Shown here: one piece after another, positions 43,508 through 52,624 of the stretch
Numbering within the stretch: position 1 is the stretch's first letter
Layout: the number at the start of each line of letters is the position of its first letter
Assembly: GCA_035626395.1 (NCBI GenBank)
Contig: DASPNR010000007.1
Location: 1-64,000 of the forward strand
DNA length: 64,000 nt
Direction of reading: 5' to 3'
DNA from: Candidatus Limnocylindrales bacterium
GTDB taxonomy: Bacteria > Desulfobacterota > Binatia > UBA1149 > CAITLU01
Made by a program: the position numbers and the translations under genes
The notes under the pieces: model-generated
What the model saw: the letters and a program-made list of their open reading frames with translations, nothing else
The model's database searches: none
What the model was told of the DNA's origin: nothing

Positions 43508-45241
43508 GTGCTTTGCGGGCGAAGGGTCGGCTGGCTGACCGGCGGCCTACTCATTGCTACGGTCGGTTTCGCACCGCTGGACGCGCGTGGCGCCGACGAC
43601 GACGCCCTCGTCGAACGCTCGCGGGTCAACGTCGGCGATCCAGCAAGATTGCGTGCAGCCATGCTGAAAGCTCGTCGCGGCGAGCCGGTGACAGTGGCAA
43701 CCATCGGCGGCTCCATTACAGCTGGCGGCGGTGCCACCTCTCCAGAACGCGTCTATGGCCGCATCGTTGCCGACTGGTGGCAGCAAGCTTTCCCCGAATC
43801 GTCGGTCAAATTCGTCAACGCGGGCGTGGGCGCCACCGGAACGCATTATGCCGTTCTCCGCGCGAAGCGGGACCTGCTCTCCCACGATCCAGACCTCGTG
43901 ATCATCGAATTCGCCATCAACGACGGCGACCACGTCTGGTCTCGGTATCCGATGGAAGGCCTGGTGCGACAGATCCTGCGTCACGACGAAGGTGTGGCGG
44001 CGATGATGCTGTTCATGATGCGTAAAGATACCAGCAATGCACAAGCATGGCATGCCGAGGTGGGCGCGCATTACCGTCTTCCGATGGTGAGCTATGCTGA
44101 TGCCTTTCGACCCGAGCTCGAAAATGGGCACATACAATGGGAAGAGATCGCTTCTGACGTTGCGCATCCGAACGATACGGGCCACGCCTACGCGGCATCC
44201 TTCATCATCGCCGTTCTGAGCGAGGTCGCAGCCGGCCTGCCGGCTACAGACATCTTTCCTGAAGTGAACCCCGTACCGCCGCCGCTGTTCACCGACACGT
44301 ACGAAAGAACGGTACTGTTCGATGCTGCAGCGTTGACGCCAGAAGCTAACGACGGCTGGTGGTACGACGCAGATGCGGATGCATGGGTAACCGACGAGCC
44401 CGGCAGCCGCGTCGAGTTCGAGATCGAAGGCAACGTCGTAGCCGTCGTCCAGCATGCGCGAAAGGGTCCCATGGGAATGGCCGTCGCGACCATCGATGGC
44501 GACGCTCCAATGGTGCTCGATGGCTGGACTCCAATGACCTGGGGCCGTTTCCTGCGCGTCGAGCTCTTCCCCTGGGTCAGCAATGCTGCCGCGCACCGGG
44601 TGCGGTTCGAACTGCTATCGACCACGAATCCAGGCAGCACAGGCCACGAGTTCCGCATTAAATCCCTGGGCGCGGCGGGGCACCCCGTACGCGACTGCGC
44701 CGACGCGATCGACGATGATGTCATCACCGCAGGCGATGCCCTCCTGATCCTTGCGTCGGCCGTCGGCAGCGACGTTCGGTGCCCGCCATGGGTGTGCGAT
44801 GTCAGTGGCGATGCACGAATCACGGCCAGAGATACGTTTGCCGTGCTGTCTGCCGCAGTCGCCTTACCTGTTCGTCTGGGATGTGCGCCTCCGCGCGGTG
44901 TCATGATTCGCCTGGAGTCGGCGGAATCCTTGGCGACTGCGGCATTCCGTATCGACTACACCAGCACACACGGGGAGCTGGCCGAGCACGATCATGCGCT
45001 GCAATGCGAGGGGCTGCGGCCGCAGGCGGCGTTCACCTTCACTGAGTCAGGCGCAGGCACGCTGGACCTGAGTTTCACGTCAGACGGCCAAAGCATCGAC
45101 GGGCCCGCTTCGCTGGCATGGTGTGCTTTCGACGCGGCGACGCCGGTCGTGCCGGGCGACGTCACCGTCCAGATTCTCGATGCCGAGACTCGAGATGGAG
45201 CCAAGCCATGGGGCGTTCGAATTTCCGCGATGGTGTGGTGA
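43508..45241 (+). CDS. Secreted SGNH esterase with dockerin-like and cohesin-like modules
   Basis: A 577-residue protein starting at GTG 43508 with AGGAGA upstream, and a signal peptide of about 28 residues. The SGNH domain (about 50-250) has VATIGGSITAGGG (Ser), VNAGVGATGT (Gly), IEFAINDGD (Asn) and VAHPNDTGH (Asp/His). A beta-sandwich follows (about 255-390). Next is an internal dockerin-like tandem (about 395-460; DVITAGDALLILASAVG, DVSGDARITARD) and a final beta-sandwich (about 462-577). Its end (WCAFDAATPVVPGDVTVQIL) parallels that of the protein at 17154-18221. It could be an extracellular polysaccharide deacylase carried on a docking scaffold; the docking part is inference. Confidence 0.82.
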   Translation: MLCGRRVGWLTGGLLIATVGFAPLDARGADDDALVERSRVNVGDPARLRAAMLKARRGEPVTVATIGGSITAGGGATSPERVYGRIVADWWQQAFPESSVKFVNAGVGATGTHYAVLRAKRDLLSHDPDLVIIEFAINDGDHVWSRYPMEGLVRQILRHDEGVAAMMLFMMRKDTSNAQAWHAEVGAHYRLPMVSYADAFRPELENGHIQWEEIASDVAHPNDTGHAYAASFIIAVLSEVAAGLPATDIFPEVNPVPPPLFTDTYERTVLFDAAALTPEANDGWWYDADADAWVTDEPGSRVEFEIEGNVVAVVQHARKGPMGMAVATIDGDAPMVLDGWTPMTWGRFLRVELFPWVSNAAAHRVRFELLSTTNPGSTGHEFRIKSLGAAGHPVRDCADAIDDDVITAGDALLILASAVGSDVRCPPWVCDVSGDARITARDTFAVLSAAVALPVRLGCAPPRGVMIRLESAESLATAAFRIDYTSTHGELAEHDHALQCEGLRPQAAFTFTESGAGTLDLSFTSDGQSIDGPASLAWCAFDAATPVVPGDVTVQILDAETRDGAKPWGVRISAMVW

Positions 45242-45286
45242 TGGATTGATCGGCAGTGCGACTGTTGCCGCGCTGCTCTTGGTCGT

Positions 45287-46075
45287 TCAACCGTGCAGCC
45301 GCCGCTGCTGCATGAGCTGACGCACGAACAGCGCTACGAAGCGCGGATTGTGCTGAACGTAGCGCCGCCACAGCCGGCGCGGCTCGCACAGCAGACGGAA
45401 CAACCAGCCGAGACCGAGCTGCTGCATCCACATCGGCGCCTCTCGCTTGTGGCCGGAGACGAAATCGAACGCGGCCCCGACGCCGAGCATGACAATATCG
45501 AGTCTGGATCGATGCTGGGCCATCCAGCGTTCCTGCCGGGGGCAGCCGAGCCCGACGAAAAGGATACGCGCGCCGGAGCTACGGATGTCCGCGACGACCG
45601 CAGCGTCCTCTTCCGCCGTCAGTGGGCGAAACGGCGGGCAATAGCTATACGCGATTTGAAGCCCCGGCGCGCGACGGCGCAACTCTGCAAGCAGATCGCG
45701 CATGACATCGTCTTCGCCGCCGTAGAAGCCGACGGGCACACCCCGGCGAGCCGCCTGCTCGCACAGAAAGGGCAGCAGCCACGGTCCGTGTACGCGCGTG
45801 GCGTCCCGCAGGCCGAGCAGACGCAGACACCACACGAGCGGAACGCCATCGGCAGTCACCAGGTCGGCGCCGTTGACGACGTCCTGAAAGGCGGGATCAT
45901 CGTACCCTTCCATCACCATGTGGACGGTACACACGCAGACGTATCGGCCGATGCGCTCGTCGGCCCAGGAAAAGGCGAGCTCGGCCACGTTCTCGCTGGT
46001 GACCGCATCCACGCGTGTCCCGACGATCACACGTGTCGCGTACGGCACGGCGGCGGCCTTGGTCGCCGTGGCCAT
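45287..46075 (-). CDS. WecG/TagA/CpsF family glycosyltransferase (GT26)
   Basis: A 262-residue protein with the GT26 signatures CTVHMVMEGYDDPAF, NGADLVTADGVPLVW, VGFYGGEDDV, FVGLGCPRQERWM and MLGVGAAFDFVSGHKREAP. The C-terminal basic helix (LFRLLCEPRRLWRRY) contacts membrane in characterised TagA. It adds the second sugar to an undecaprenyl-linked primer. ATG 46075 begins two bases after the stop of the initiating transferase, so the two are one operon and the biochemical order fits. Confidence 0.92.
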   Translation of the reverse strand: MATATKAAAVPYATRVIVGTRVDAVTSENVAELAFSWADERIGRYVCVCTVHMVMEGYDDPAFQDVVNGADLVTADGVPLVWCLRLLGLRDATRVHGPWLLPFLCEQAARRGVPVGFYGGEDDVMRDLLAELRRRAPGLQIAYSYCPPFRPLTAEEDAAVVADIRSSGARILFVGLGCPRQERWMAQHRSRLDIVMLGVGAAFDFVSGHKREAPMWMQQLGLGWLFRLLCEPRRLWRRYVQHNPRFVALFVRQLMQQRRLHG

Positions 46076-46077
46076 CG

Positions 46078-47586
46078 TCAGTACGCGCCGTCCGATTTTG
46101 CCAACGCGCCGAAGGTGCGCAAAAGGATCTGCAGGTCCAGCCACAGCGACCAGTTGCGAACGTAGTACTCGTCCAGCCGCATCCGCTGAATCAGCGTCAG
46201 CTCATTACGCCCGCTGACCTGCCACAAGCCGGTGATGCCGGGCCAAGCAAGAAGAATCGTGCGAAATTTGTCCTCGAGGCCATGCAGTTCGTGCTGGATG
46301 TACGGTCTCGGACCTACCAGGCTCATGTCGCCGAGCAGTACGTTACCGAGTTGCGGAAGCTCGTCCAGACTCAGCCGCCGCAGATAGCGGCCGACCCGCG
46401 TGACACGTGGATCACGCGTCTTGAGCTTCTTGAAATGCCGCCATTCCTCGCGGGCTACGGCGTCATCCCGGAGGTGGTCGTCCAACCGCTGGTCGGCATC
46501 GGTGAACATCGTTCGAAACTTGAAACAGCGGAACAGGCGCCCATGTCGTCCCACCCGCTCCTGCACGTAGAACGCGGGTCCCCTGCTGTCCAACCGGATC
46601 AGCAGTGCGATCAACAGTAGGATCGGAGCAGCGGGCACCAGCAATACGGTGGCTCCAAGGATATCCGTTATGCGCTTGATGATCAGGTTGCTCGGCCGCG
46701 CCAAGTTCGATCGCATCGAGATCAGGAGATTGGCGCCGATGGTCTCGGTCTCGATGTCGATGACCGCCATTCCGATGGACGCCGGCATCACTCGAAGCGA
46801 GTCCACGCGCCCCTCGCACAGCGACACGATCCGGGACAGCAAGTCCCCGCTGGCATCGGGAATCGCGATGACGACGTCCCGGACGCTCAGTGTGTCGAGG
46901 AGGCCCGGCAGCGCGTCGTACGGCCCGAGAACCGGCAGCGATCGGTCGGCCGGCGCCACCGCCCGGCGGATGTCGTCGGCAACGAAGGCGACGGGCTCGT
47001 AGCCCAGCGTGATGTCATTCTTGAGCCCGTTCGCCACGTCGACGGCCGCGTCGCCGGTGCCCACTACGAGCACCTTGCGACACCAGAGGCCGGCACGCGC
47101 CAGCCCCTTTTTCAGGCAGTATCGTGACAGCGTCAGGGCCGGCAGGGAGACGATCCAGAGACTGCCGATGAGGGTTCTGGCCACCTCGCGCTCCACGTTC
47201 TCGGTGAAGCCAAGGACCACGACCATGACGGTGCCCCATGTGCTGGCACGGACGACGGCACGCACCTCATCCCAGAAGTTGCTGTGACGCGAGTACAGGC
47301 GCGCCGCCGCCAGTGCGACCAGCCACGGCGCAAAGAAGTACAAGCCTCGGAAGTAGAAACTCAGCTCGTACAGATGCGGTAGCGACGGAAAGAGCAGCGG
47401 CAGCGCAACCGTTCGGACCGACCACACCAGGAGCAGACACGCGCACAGCGTCAGCCAGTCGGCAGCCACCAGGCTCAGTCCCACCAGGATCTGCCGCGAT
47501 TCCTCGAGCAGTCCGCGACGGGAGGACAGCTTGGCGATCTCGATCGAAAGATCGCGGGATTGCGTCTCGGTGGATGCCGTGGCCAT
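46078..47586 (-). CDS. Undecaprenyl-phosphate sugar-phosphotransferase (WbaP/WcaJ type)
   Basis: A 502-residue initiating enzyme. Four or five N-terminal membrane segments are followed by a CoA-binding-like Rossmann domain (about 170-280, KVLVVGTGDAAVDVANGL). The C-terminal sugar transferase domain has KRITDILGATVLLVPAAP, ERVGRHGRLFRCFKFRTM, the catalytic Asp-Glu in LSLDELPQLGNVLLGDMSLV and GPRPYIQ, and ends in a basic helix region (SGRNELTLIQRMRLDEYY). It loads the first sugar phosphate onto undecaprenyl phosphate. ATG 47586 was chosen over an earlier in-frame codon at 47652. It is divergent from the polymerase gene at 47666. Confidence 0.94.
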   Translation of the reverse strand: MATASTETQSRDLSIEIAKLSSRRGLLEESRQILVGLSLVAADWLTLCACLLLVWSVRTVALPLLFPSLPHLYELSFYFRGLYFFAPWLVALAAARLYSRHSNFWDEVRAVVRASTWGTVMVVVLGFTENVEREVARTLIGSLWIVSLPALTLSRYCLKKGLARAGLWCRKVLVVGTGDAAVDVANGLKNDITLGYEPVAFVADDIRRAVAPADRSLPVLGPYDALPGLLDTLSVRDVVIAIPDASGDLLSRIVSLCEGRVDSLRVMPASIGMAVIDIETETIGANLLISMRSNLARPSNLIIKRITDILGATVLLVPAAPILLLIALLIRLDSRGPAFYVQERVGRHGRLFRCFKFRTMFTDADQRLDDHLRDDAVAREEWRHFKKLKTRDPRVTRVGRYLRRLSLDELPQLGNVLLGDMSLVGPRPYIQHELHGLEDKFRTILLAWPGITGLWQVSGRNELTLIQRMRLDEYYVRNWSLWLDLQILLRTFGALAKSDGAY

Positions 47587-47665
47587 CTTCCCGTCCGTCC
47601 GTTCAGGCAGCCACGCAGCTACGGCAGACGGGACCTGCCGCAGCGTCGGCAATGACGACGAGGAA

Positions 47666-49021
47666 ATGGAAGACGTGACGGAGCACCACTCCGCGTACTC
47701 TAGCGAGGGATCGGCGGATGACCAACCACCGACGCCTGCGTCGGCGCTTCCTCGACCGCATCGATGGATCGCCGCCGGCGCCGCGTTGCACCTGGCGTGC
47801 CTTCACCTGGACGCCGCCTCGCCGGGCGATCCGTCGCCTGCAACGATCGGCGTCCGCAACCTCCTGCTCGTGGTGGTCCTGCCGACGCTGCTCGCCGCCG
47901 CGACCGTGCGGGCGGGGAGGCCACGGGCGGCGCTACGCGCGCCCGTTACGGCCTTCGGAGTATTGGGTGCACTTGCTGCCCTCGGCGCCGTGCGAAGCCC
48001 CTACCCCGTCGCGGCCTTGGAGCAGGTCGGCTACCTGTGGAGCTACGGCTGCCTGTTCACGATGTATCGATCGCTCGGATCGATGCGGCGCCCAGCCCCA
48101 TGCCTGGGCGCCATCTGGCTGGCAGTGGTCGGCGTGGCGATCGCGTCATTCCACACGTTCGTTGCTGGAAACCCCTATGGAGCCGTCACCAGACGCCTGA
48201 CCAGTTACGTGGCACCACAAGCGTTCGGCCTCGCGCTTCCCATCGCGTTTTCGCTCACGCTGATCGGCGCAGAGCGCGGCTGGCTCGCAGCCTACAGTGC
48301 GAGCCTTGCCGCGGGCTCGACGGCGGTTGCAGCCGTCGCGAATGGCAGCCGTCAGGCCTTCGTGGCCATCATCGGCATATGGATCGTTGCGGCAGCTCCT
48401 CGAAACGGCAGGTGGCTGCCTCCGGCGCCATTCCTCACTCTGGCAGTCGCCGCCTTGTCCCTCGTACTGCTTTGGACCGTTGCACCTTCAGGAGTGCGCA
48501 CGTTCATGCGTGAGCACCATCCGATCGACCTGCTGTTGTTCGGCAAGAGCTTCGCGGAGACCGGTGATGCCGGGACGTTCCGTGACCGGCTGCAGATTTA
48601 CCGCGCTCTACTGGAACGGACGTCGAACGCGGAATGGGCCGAGCTGGCGATCGGCCACGGCACCTCCAGCTCCGCTGTCGTGATTGCGGATGGCGATGTC
48701 CGCTATCGCGACTACGACGCCGCGCGGCTCGACCCGAACCGCACCGCTCATAACGAGTTCATTCGCGCAATGTACGAGTGGGGCCTGGTCGGAGCGTTGG
48801 CTCTTGCCGTGGTCGTGGCTGCACCGCTGCTTGATCTGAGACGGCAATGGCGCCGCACGCGCGCGCCGGCGGATCTATGCCTCCTGGCTGTCGCCACCAT
48901 CGCCCTGCTGTTCTATTCGCTGCTCGGCAATACGTTGTCGGCCGCTTCGGGTCCGCTCGGTGCCGCGCTCGCGCTGCTCTATGCGGAGATCGATCTGCGC
49001 TGCGGGGAGCGAAGCGCGTGA
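47666..49021 (+). CDS. O-antigen ligase/polymerase-like (Wzy_C) membrane protein
   Basis: A 451-residue polytopic protein with about ten hydrophobic segments and a large extracytoplasmic loop (about 290-380) containing DAGTFRDRLQIYRALL...AIGHGTSS and RTAHNEFIRAMYEWG. This is the Wzy_C/WaaL pattern of an Arg in the loop and a conserved HNEF/HN-like motif. A repeat-unit polymerase or ligase is likely. ATG 47666 has GAGGAA upstream. The stop overlaps the next gene by GTGA. Confidence 0.82.
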   Translation: MEDVTEHHSAYSSEGSADDQPPTPASALPRPHRWIAAGAALHLACLHLDAASPGDPSPATIGVRNLLLVVVLPTLLAAATVRAGRPRAALRAPVTAFGVLGALAALGAVRSPYPVAALEQVGYLWSYGCLFTMYRSLGSMRRPAPCLGAIWLAVVGVAIASFHTFVAGNPYGAVTRRLTSYVAPQAFGLALPIAFSLTLIGAERGWLAAYSASLAAGSTAVAAVANGSRQAFVAIIGIWIVAAAPRNGRWLPPAPFLTLAVAALSLVLLWTVAPSGVRTFMREHHPIDLLLFGKSFAETGDAGTFRDRLQIYRALLERTSNAEWAELAIGHGTSSSAVVIADGDVRYRDYDAARLDPNRTAHNEFIRAMYEWGLVGALALAVVVAAPLLDLRRQWRRTRAPADLCLLAVATIALLFYSLLGNTLSAASGPLGAALALLYAEIDLRCGERSA

Positions 49022-50970
49022 GGGTACTGCTGGTTCACAACTTCTACCGCCAGCCGGGCGGTGAGGATTATGCCTTCCACGCCGAGGCCACCGTGCTCTC
49101 GCGCAACGGCCACGAGGTGAGAACGTTCGAGCGCGCCAGCGCCGACGCCACCGAGTCCCTGTCGGGCGTGCTACGGACCGCGATGGCTACCGCGTGGGCC
49201 TCGGAGACGGCAGCGGCGCTCGAGTGCGAGATGCGCGGGTTTCGACCGGACGTGGTGCACTTCCACAACACCTTTCCGTTGATCTCACCGTCGGCCTATT
49301 ACACCTGCAGACGCGCCGGCGTCCCGGTTGTCCAGACGCTGCACAACTACCGACTGCTATGCGCCAAGGCGGAATTGTTCCGTGACGGCGCGGTCTGCGA
49401 GGATTGCCTCCACGGGTCTTCCTTCTCGGCATTGCGCCATCGCTGTTACCGCGGTTCGCTGCCGGGAACCGCCGCCGTGGCCGGAATGCTGTCGCTGCAT
49501 CACGCCATTGGGACGTGGCGCCAGACGGTCGACCGGTATGTCGCGCTGACCGAGTTCGCCCGCGCCAAGTTCATCGAAGGCGGATTGCAGGCCGACCGCA
49601 TCGTGGTCAAGCCCAACTTCCTGACCAATGCGCCGCCCGTTCGCGCCGGAGACGGCGACTACGCGCTGTTCGTCGGGCGACTGACGGAAGAGAAGGGCAT
49701 CACCACGCTCATGGATGCATGGGAGAGGATCTCCATCCCGTTGCGTATCGTCGGTAGTGGGCCCTGGGAAGCACGACTACGCGCCTGGGCCGCCAGCCGG
49801 CCGCACGTGTCCGTCGAGGGCTGGGTGCCGCCCTCAGAAGTCGCTCGCCACCTGGCGGCCGCGCGCTTCCTTGTGATGCCTTCGCTCTGGTACGAAGGCT
49901 TCCCCATTGTTCTGCTGGAGGCGATGGCCGCCGGCGTACCGGTACTGGCGTCGCGTCACGGATCGCTGGCGGAGTTGGCCGTCCAGACGCGAGGTTGCGT
50001 GACGGTGGCACCGGGCGATGCGCCGGCGCTTGCGGCCGCATCGCTGCGCTTGTGGGAAGACGCACCGCTCAACCGTTCGCTGTCCCTGCGGGGCCGCCAG
50101 GCCTTCGAGGCGTCGTACGACTCCGACGCCGGCTACCGGCGACTTCTCGAGGTGTACGAAGGCGTCGTGGAGACCAGCCCGTCCAGGCATCCGCACCCGT
50201 CCAGCGTGTGGGTGGAGAATACGCCCGTGGCTGACCTGAATCTGCGCGAGACCGTGGACCTGATTGGAAGGTGGCTCGACGATGACGTTGCCCGCCGCGT
50301 GGCCACCGCCAACCTCGATTTTCTCCGGCTGGCCGCGCGCGACCGCGAACTCGCACGTGCACTGCGCACTGCCGACCTCGTGACTGCGGACGGCACGCCC
50401 CTGCTGTGGCTCGCGCGCATGCAGGGCGATCGACTGCGCAGCCGCGTTGCAGGTGCCGATCTGATCCTGCCGCTCGCGGAGGAAGCTTGCCGCCGGGGAA
50501 GATCCATCTATCTGCTCGGCGGCAAGCCCGGTGCGGCGACGCGAGTGGCTGCGCTGCTGAGCGCGCGCTTTCGCGGCCTTCGCATCGCTGGCGCCGCAGC
50601 CCCCACCGTCGATCTCGACGACCCGGAAAGCTGCGCCGCCATCGTGCGCGCTATCGCCGACGTCAGGCCCGACCTCCTCCTGGTCGCTCTCGGCTGCCCG
50701 AAACAGGATCTGTTTCTGATGCGCCATCTCAACGACCTGCATTGCAAGGTCGGCATCGGTGTGGGCGCAAGCCTCGACTTCCTGGCCGGCAGCGTGCGCC
50801 GCGCGCCAGCCGCGCTCCAGCGTCTTGGTCTGGAGTGGGCGTTCCGCATGTTGCAGGAGCCGCGCAGGCTCGGCTCCCGCTATGCTCGCGACCTCGCGTT
50901 CCTCGTCCTCGCAGCACTGCGAACTCGTCGGTCGGCACGCCTCCGCCGCGGCGCATCAAGCCCGCCGTGA
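49018..50970 (+). CDS. Bifunctional GT4-GT26 glycosyltransferase fusion
   Basis: A 650-residue protein starting at GTG 49018 (GTGA overlap). Residues 1-about 395 are a GT4/GT-B enzyme: LLVHNFYRQPGGEDYAF, DVVHFHNTFPLISPSAYY, TLHNYRLLC, GDYALFVGRLTEEKG and the donor-site MPSLWYEGFPIVLLEAMAAG. After a short linker, about 402-640 is a WecG/TagA-type GT26 domain: VATANLDFLRLAARD, ADLVTADGTPLLWLAR, IYLLGGKPGA, LVALGCPKQDLFL, GVGASLDFLAGSVRRAP. The two domains are normally separate proteins, and the fusion suggests consecutive sugar additions. The frame is continuous with no stop or shift. Its 3' end overlaps the convergent flippase gene by 15 bases. Confidence 0.9.
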   Translation: MRVLLVHNFYRQPGGEDYAFHAEATVLSRNGHEVRTFERASADATESLSGVLRTAMATAWASETAAALECEMRGFRPDVVHFHNTFPLISPSAYYTCRRAGVPVVQTLHNYRLLCAKAELFRDGAVCEDCLHGSSFSALRHRCYRGSLPGTAAVAGMLSLHHAIGTWRQTVDRYVALTEFARAKFIEGGLQADRIVVKPNFLTNAPPVRAGDGDYALFVGRLTEEKGITTLMDAWERISIPLRIVGSGPWEARLRAWAASRPHVSVEGWVPPSEVARHLAAARFLVMPSLWYEGFPIVLLEAMAAGVPVLASRHGSLAELAVQTRGCVTVAPGDAPALAAASLRLWEDAPLNRSLSLRGRQAFEASYDSDAGYRRLLEVYEGVVETSPSRHPHPSSVWVENTPVADLNLRETVDLIGRWLDDDVARRVATANLDFLRLAARDRELARALRTADLVTADGTPLLWLARMQGDRLRSRVAGADLILPLAEEACRRGRSIYLLGGKPGAATRVAALLSARFRGLRIAGAAAPTVDLDDPESCAAIVRAIADVRPDLLLVALGCPKQDLFLMRHLNDLHCKVGIGVGASLDFLAGSVRRAPAALQRLGLEWAFRMLQEPRRLGSRYARDLAFLVLAALRTRRSARLRRGASSPP

Positions 50971-52518
50971 CGCCAGCCGTGCTCGTAGCGCACGCAAGAC
51001 TACGCGTTCGTCCTCATCGAGACCCAGTGCGAGGCACACACCGACGAACGTGATACCGACGGTGAGGGCGGTGATCGCCATCGCCACCAGCGTTGCTGCG
51101 GGCGGCATCGCCAATACGCAGGCATGGCCCGCGATCAGCGATGCCACGCCGCCAAGCACGGGTCGCAACGTACGGCGATCCACGGGCCAGACGTGCAGCA
51201 ACCGGTTGACGGCGATCGCAGCAAGAGTGCTGACGGTCGCGATCGTCAACGTGTTCGCGATCGCCGCCCCGACGAGACCGAGACGTTGCACCAATATGGT
51301 ACCGACCACGGCATTCAGGGTGAGACCGCACGTCGTGAAGGCCAGCCACCAGGTCTGCTTGCCGCTCGTGATGAGGAGCAGCACGAGGTTTCCCGAGACC
51401 ACCAGAAGGAGCTGCGAAGTCGCCAGGAAGCGCAACACCCACGCCCCTTGCGCATAAGCATCGCCGAAGGTCGTGCCGAGCAGCGCTCCCGGCATCACGA
51501 GGAAGAATACGTAGACCGGAAGACTCAGATAGAGGCCCCACCGAGTACTCCGCCACATGAGCTGCTGCAGCGCCGCATGGTCGCCAGTGGCGACGAAGCG
51601 CGCCGCCATCGGAGCGAAGATCGACGTGAACGAGCCGACGACGATGGTGAAAGCGATCGAGACCTGACTAGCCGCCTGATACAGGCCCATCTCATGCGGT
51701 GGCCGAAAGTAGCCGACGATCAAGCGATCGAGCATCGTCCCTACGATTCCGAAAGTGACAGCCAGCGACGACGGCGCAGCGAATCGAACGAGCTCGCCGA
51801 TGTTCCAACGCGGACGCGAGCCGGTTCTCATCTGCGGAAACAGGACGAGGAGGAAGGGAACCGTCAGCACGCAAGCACCGGTGAACGAGAAAAATACTGC
51901 GTACACGGCAGCATCCAGTGCATTGGTGCCCGCGCCTACTGCGACCAGGAACGCCACCAGCGACAACAGCGGCTGTGTGACGTCCTCCGCGATGGCGCCA
52001 AACTGCATCCGTTGAGAGATACGCGTCGAGTCGACGAGTATGCGCAGCATCGCAAAGACCGGAACGATCTTCGCGAACGAGCGCAGCTGCTCTCCGCTGA
52101 GCGATCCATGCAGCACGCGGGTGCTGATGGTGTCGGCGAACGCGGCCAGTAGCGTCGCCAGAGCGAGCGAAGATACGAGCGTCAGCGCGATCGCCTCGAA
52201 GACGACGGCGCGAAAGCGCGAATCATCGATCCTCCAGTATTTGGATCCGAAGACGACGATGCCGCGGTGGAGACCGAGAGGTGCGATCGTGCCCAGGACG
52301 CGAACGGTCACGAGCCCGAGCGCCAGTCGGCCGAAGTCATGCATTCCCAGATATCTCGCGAATACGATCTGGGCAGCCACCTGGATCAGACGGCCGAGGA
52401 CCTTACCGAGGAACGACGTCCCCGCTCCGCCGGCCAGACGTAGCGTCTGGCTGTCCGCGCGGGCCGACGGATTCGCCGGAGGAGGTGTCGGTGCATGCTC
52501 TTCCTCGATCGACATCAT
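50956..52518 (-). CDS. Wzx-type lipopolysaccharide/exopolysaccharide flippase
   Basis: A 520-residue protein of the MOP superfamily with about 12-14 hydrophobic segments, beginning GTSFLGKVLGRLIQVAAQIVFARYLG. The family's polysaccharide_synt-type segments RFAAPSSLAVTFGIVG and LDRLIVGYFRPPHEMGLYQAASQV are present, and the cytoplasmic N-terminus is acidic and Pro-rich. It should flip undecaprenyl-linked repeat units to the periplasmic face. ATG 52518 has AAGG close upstream; the extra 48 in-frame codons to 52662 lie over the next gene's start and were rejected. Confidence 0.9.
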   Translation of the reverse strand: MMSIEEEHAPTPPPANPSARADSQTLRLAGGAGTSFLGKVLGRLIQVAAQIVFARYLGMHDFGRLALGLVTVRVLGTIAPLGLHRGIVVFGSKYWRIDDSRFRAVVFEAIALTLVSSLALATLLAAFADTISTRVLHGSLSGEQLRSFAKIVPVFAMLRILVDSTRISQRMQFGAIAEDVTQPLLSLVAFLVAVGAGTNALDAAVYAVFFSFTGACVLTVPFLLVLFPQMRTGSRPRWNIGELVRFAAPSSLAVTFGIVGTMLDRLIVGYFRPPHEMGLYQAASQVSIAFTIVVGSFTSIFAPMAARFVATGDHAALQQLMWRSTRWGLYLSLPVYVFFLVMPGALLGTTFGDAYAQGAWVLRFLATSQLLLVVSGNLVLLLITSGKQTWWLAFTTCGLTLNAVVGTILVQRLGLVGAAIANTLTIATVSTLAAIAVNRLLHVWPVDRRTLRPVLGGVASLIAGHACVLAMPPAATLVAMAITALTVGITFVGVCLALGLDEDERVVLRALRARLASRRA

Positions 52519-52624
52519 CCTGCCTTGCAATCCGCCAGTGAAAAGAGGATTCGTCGGCGCTCGCCACGAGTCGGCGGTTCCTTTTAAAGCACACACGGCG
52601 TCGTTGCGAGAGTGCTTCGAGAAC

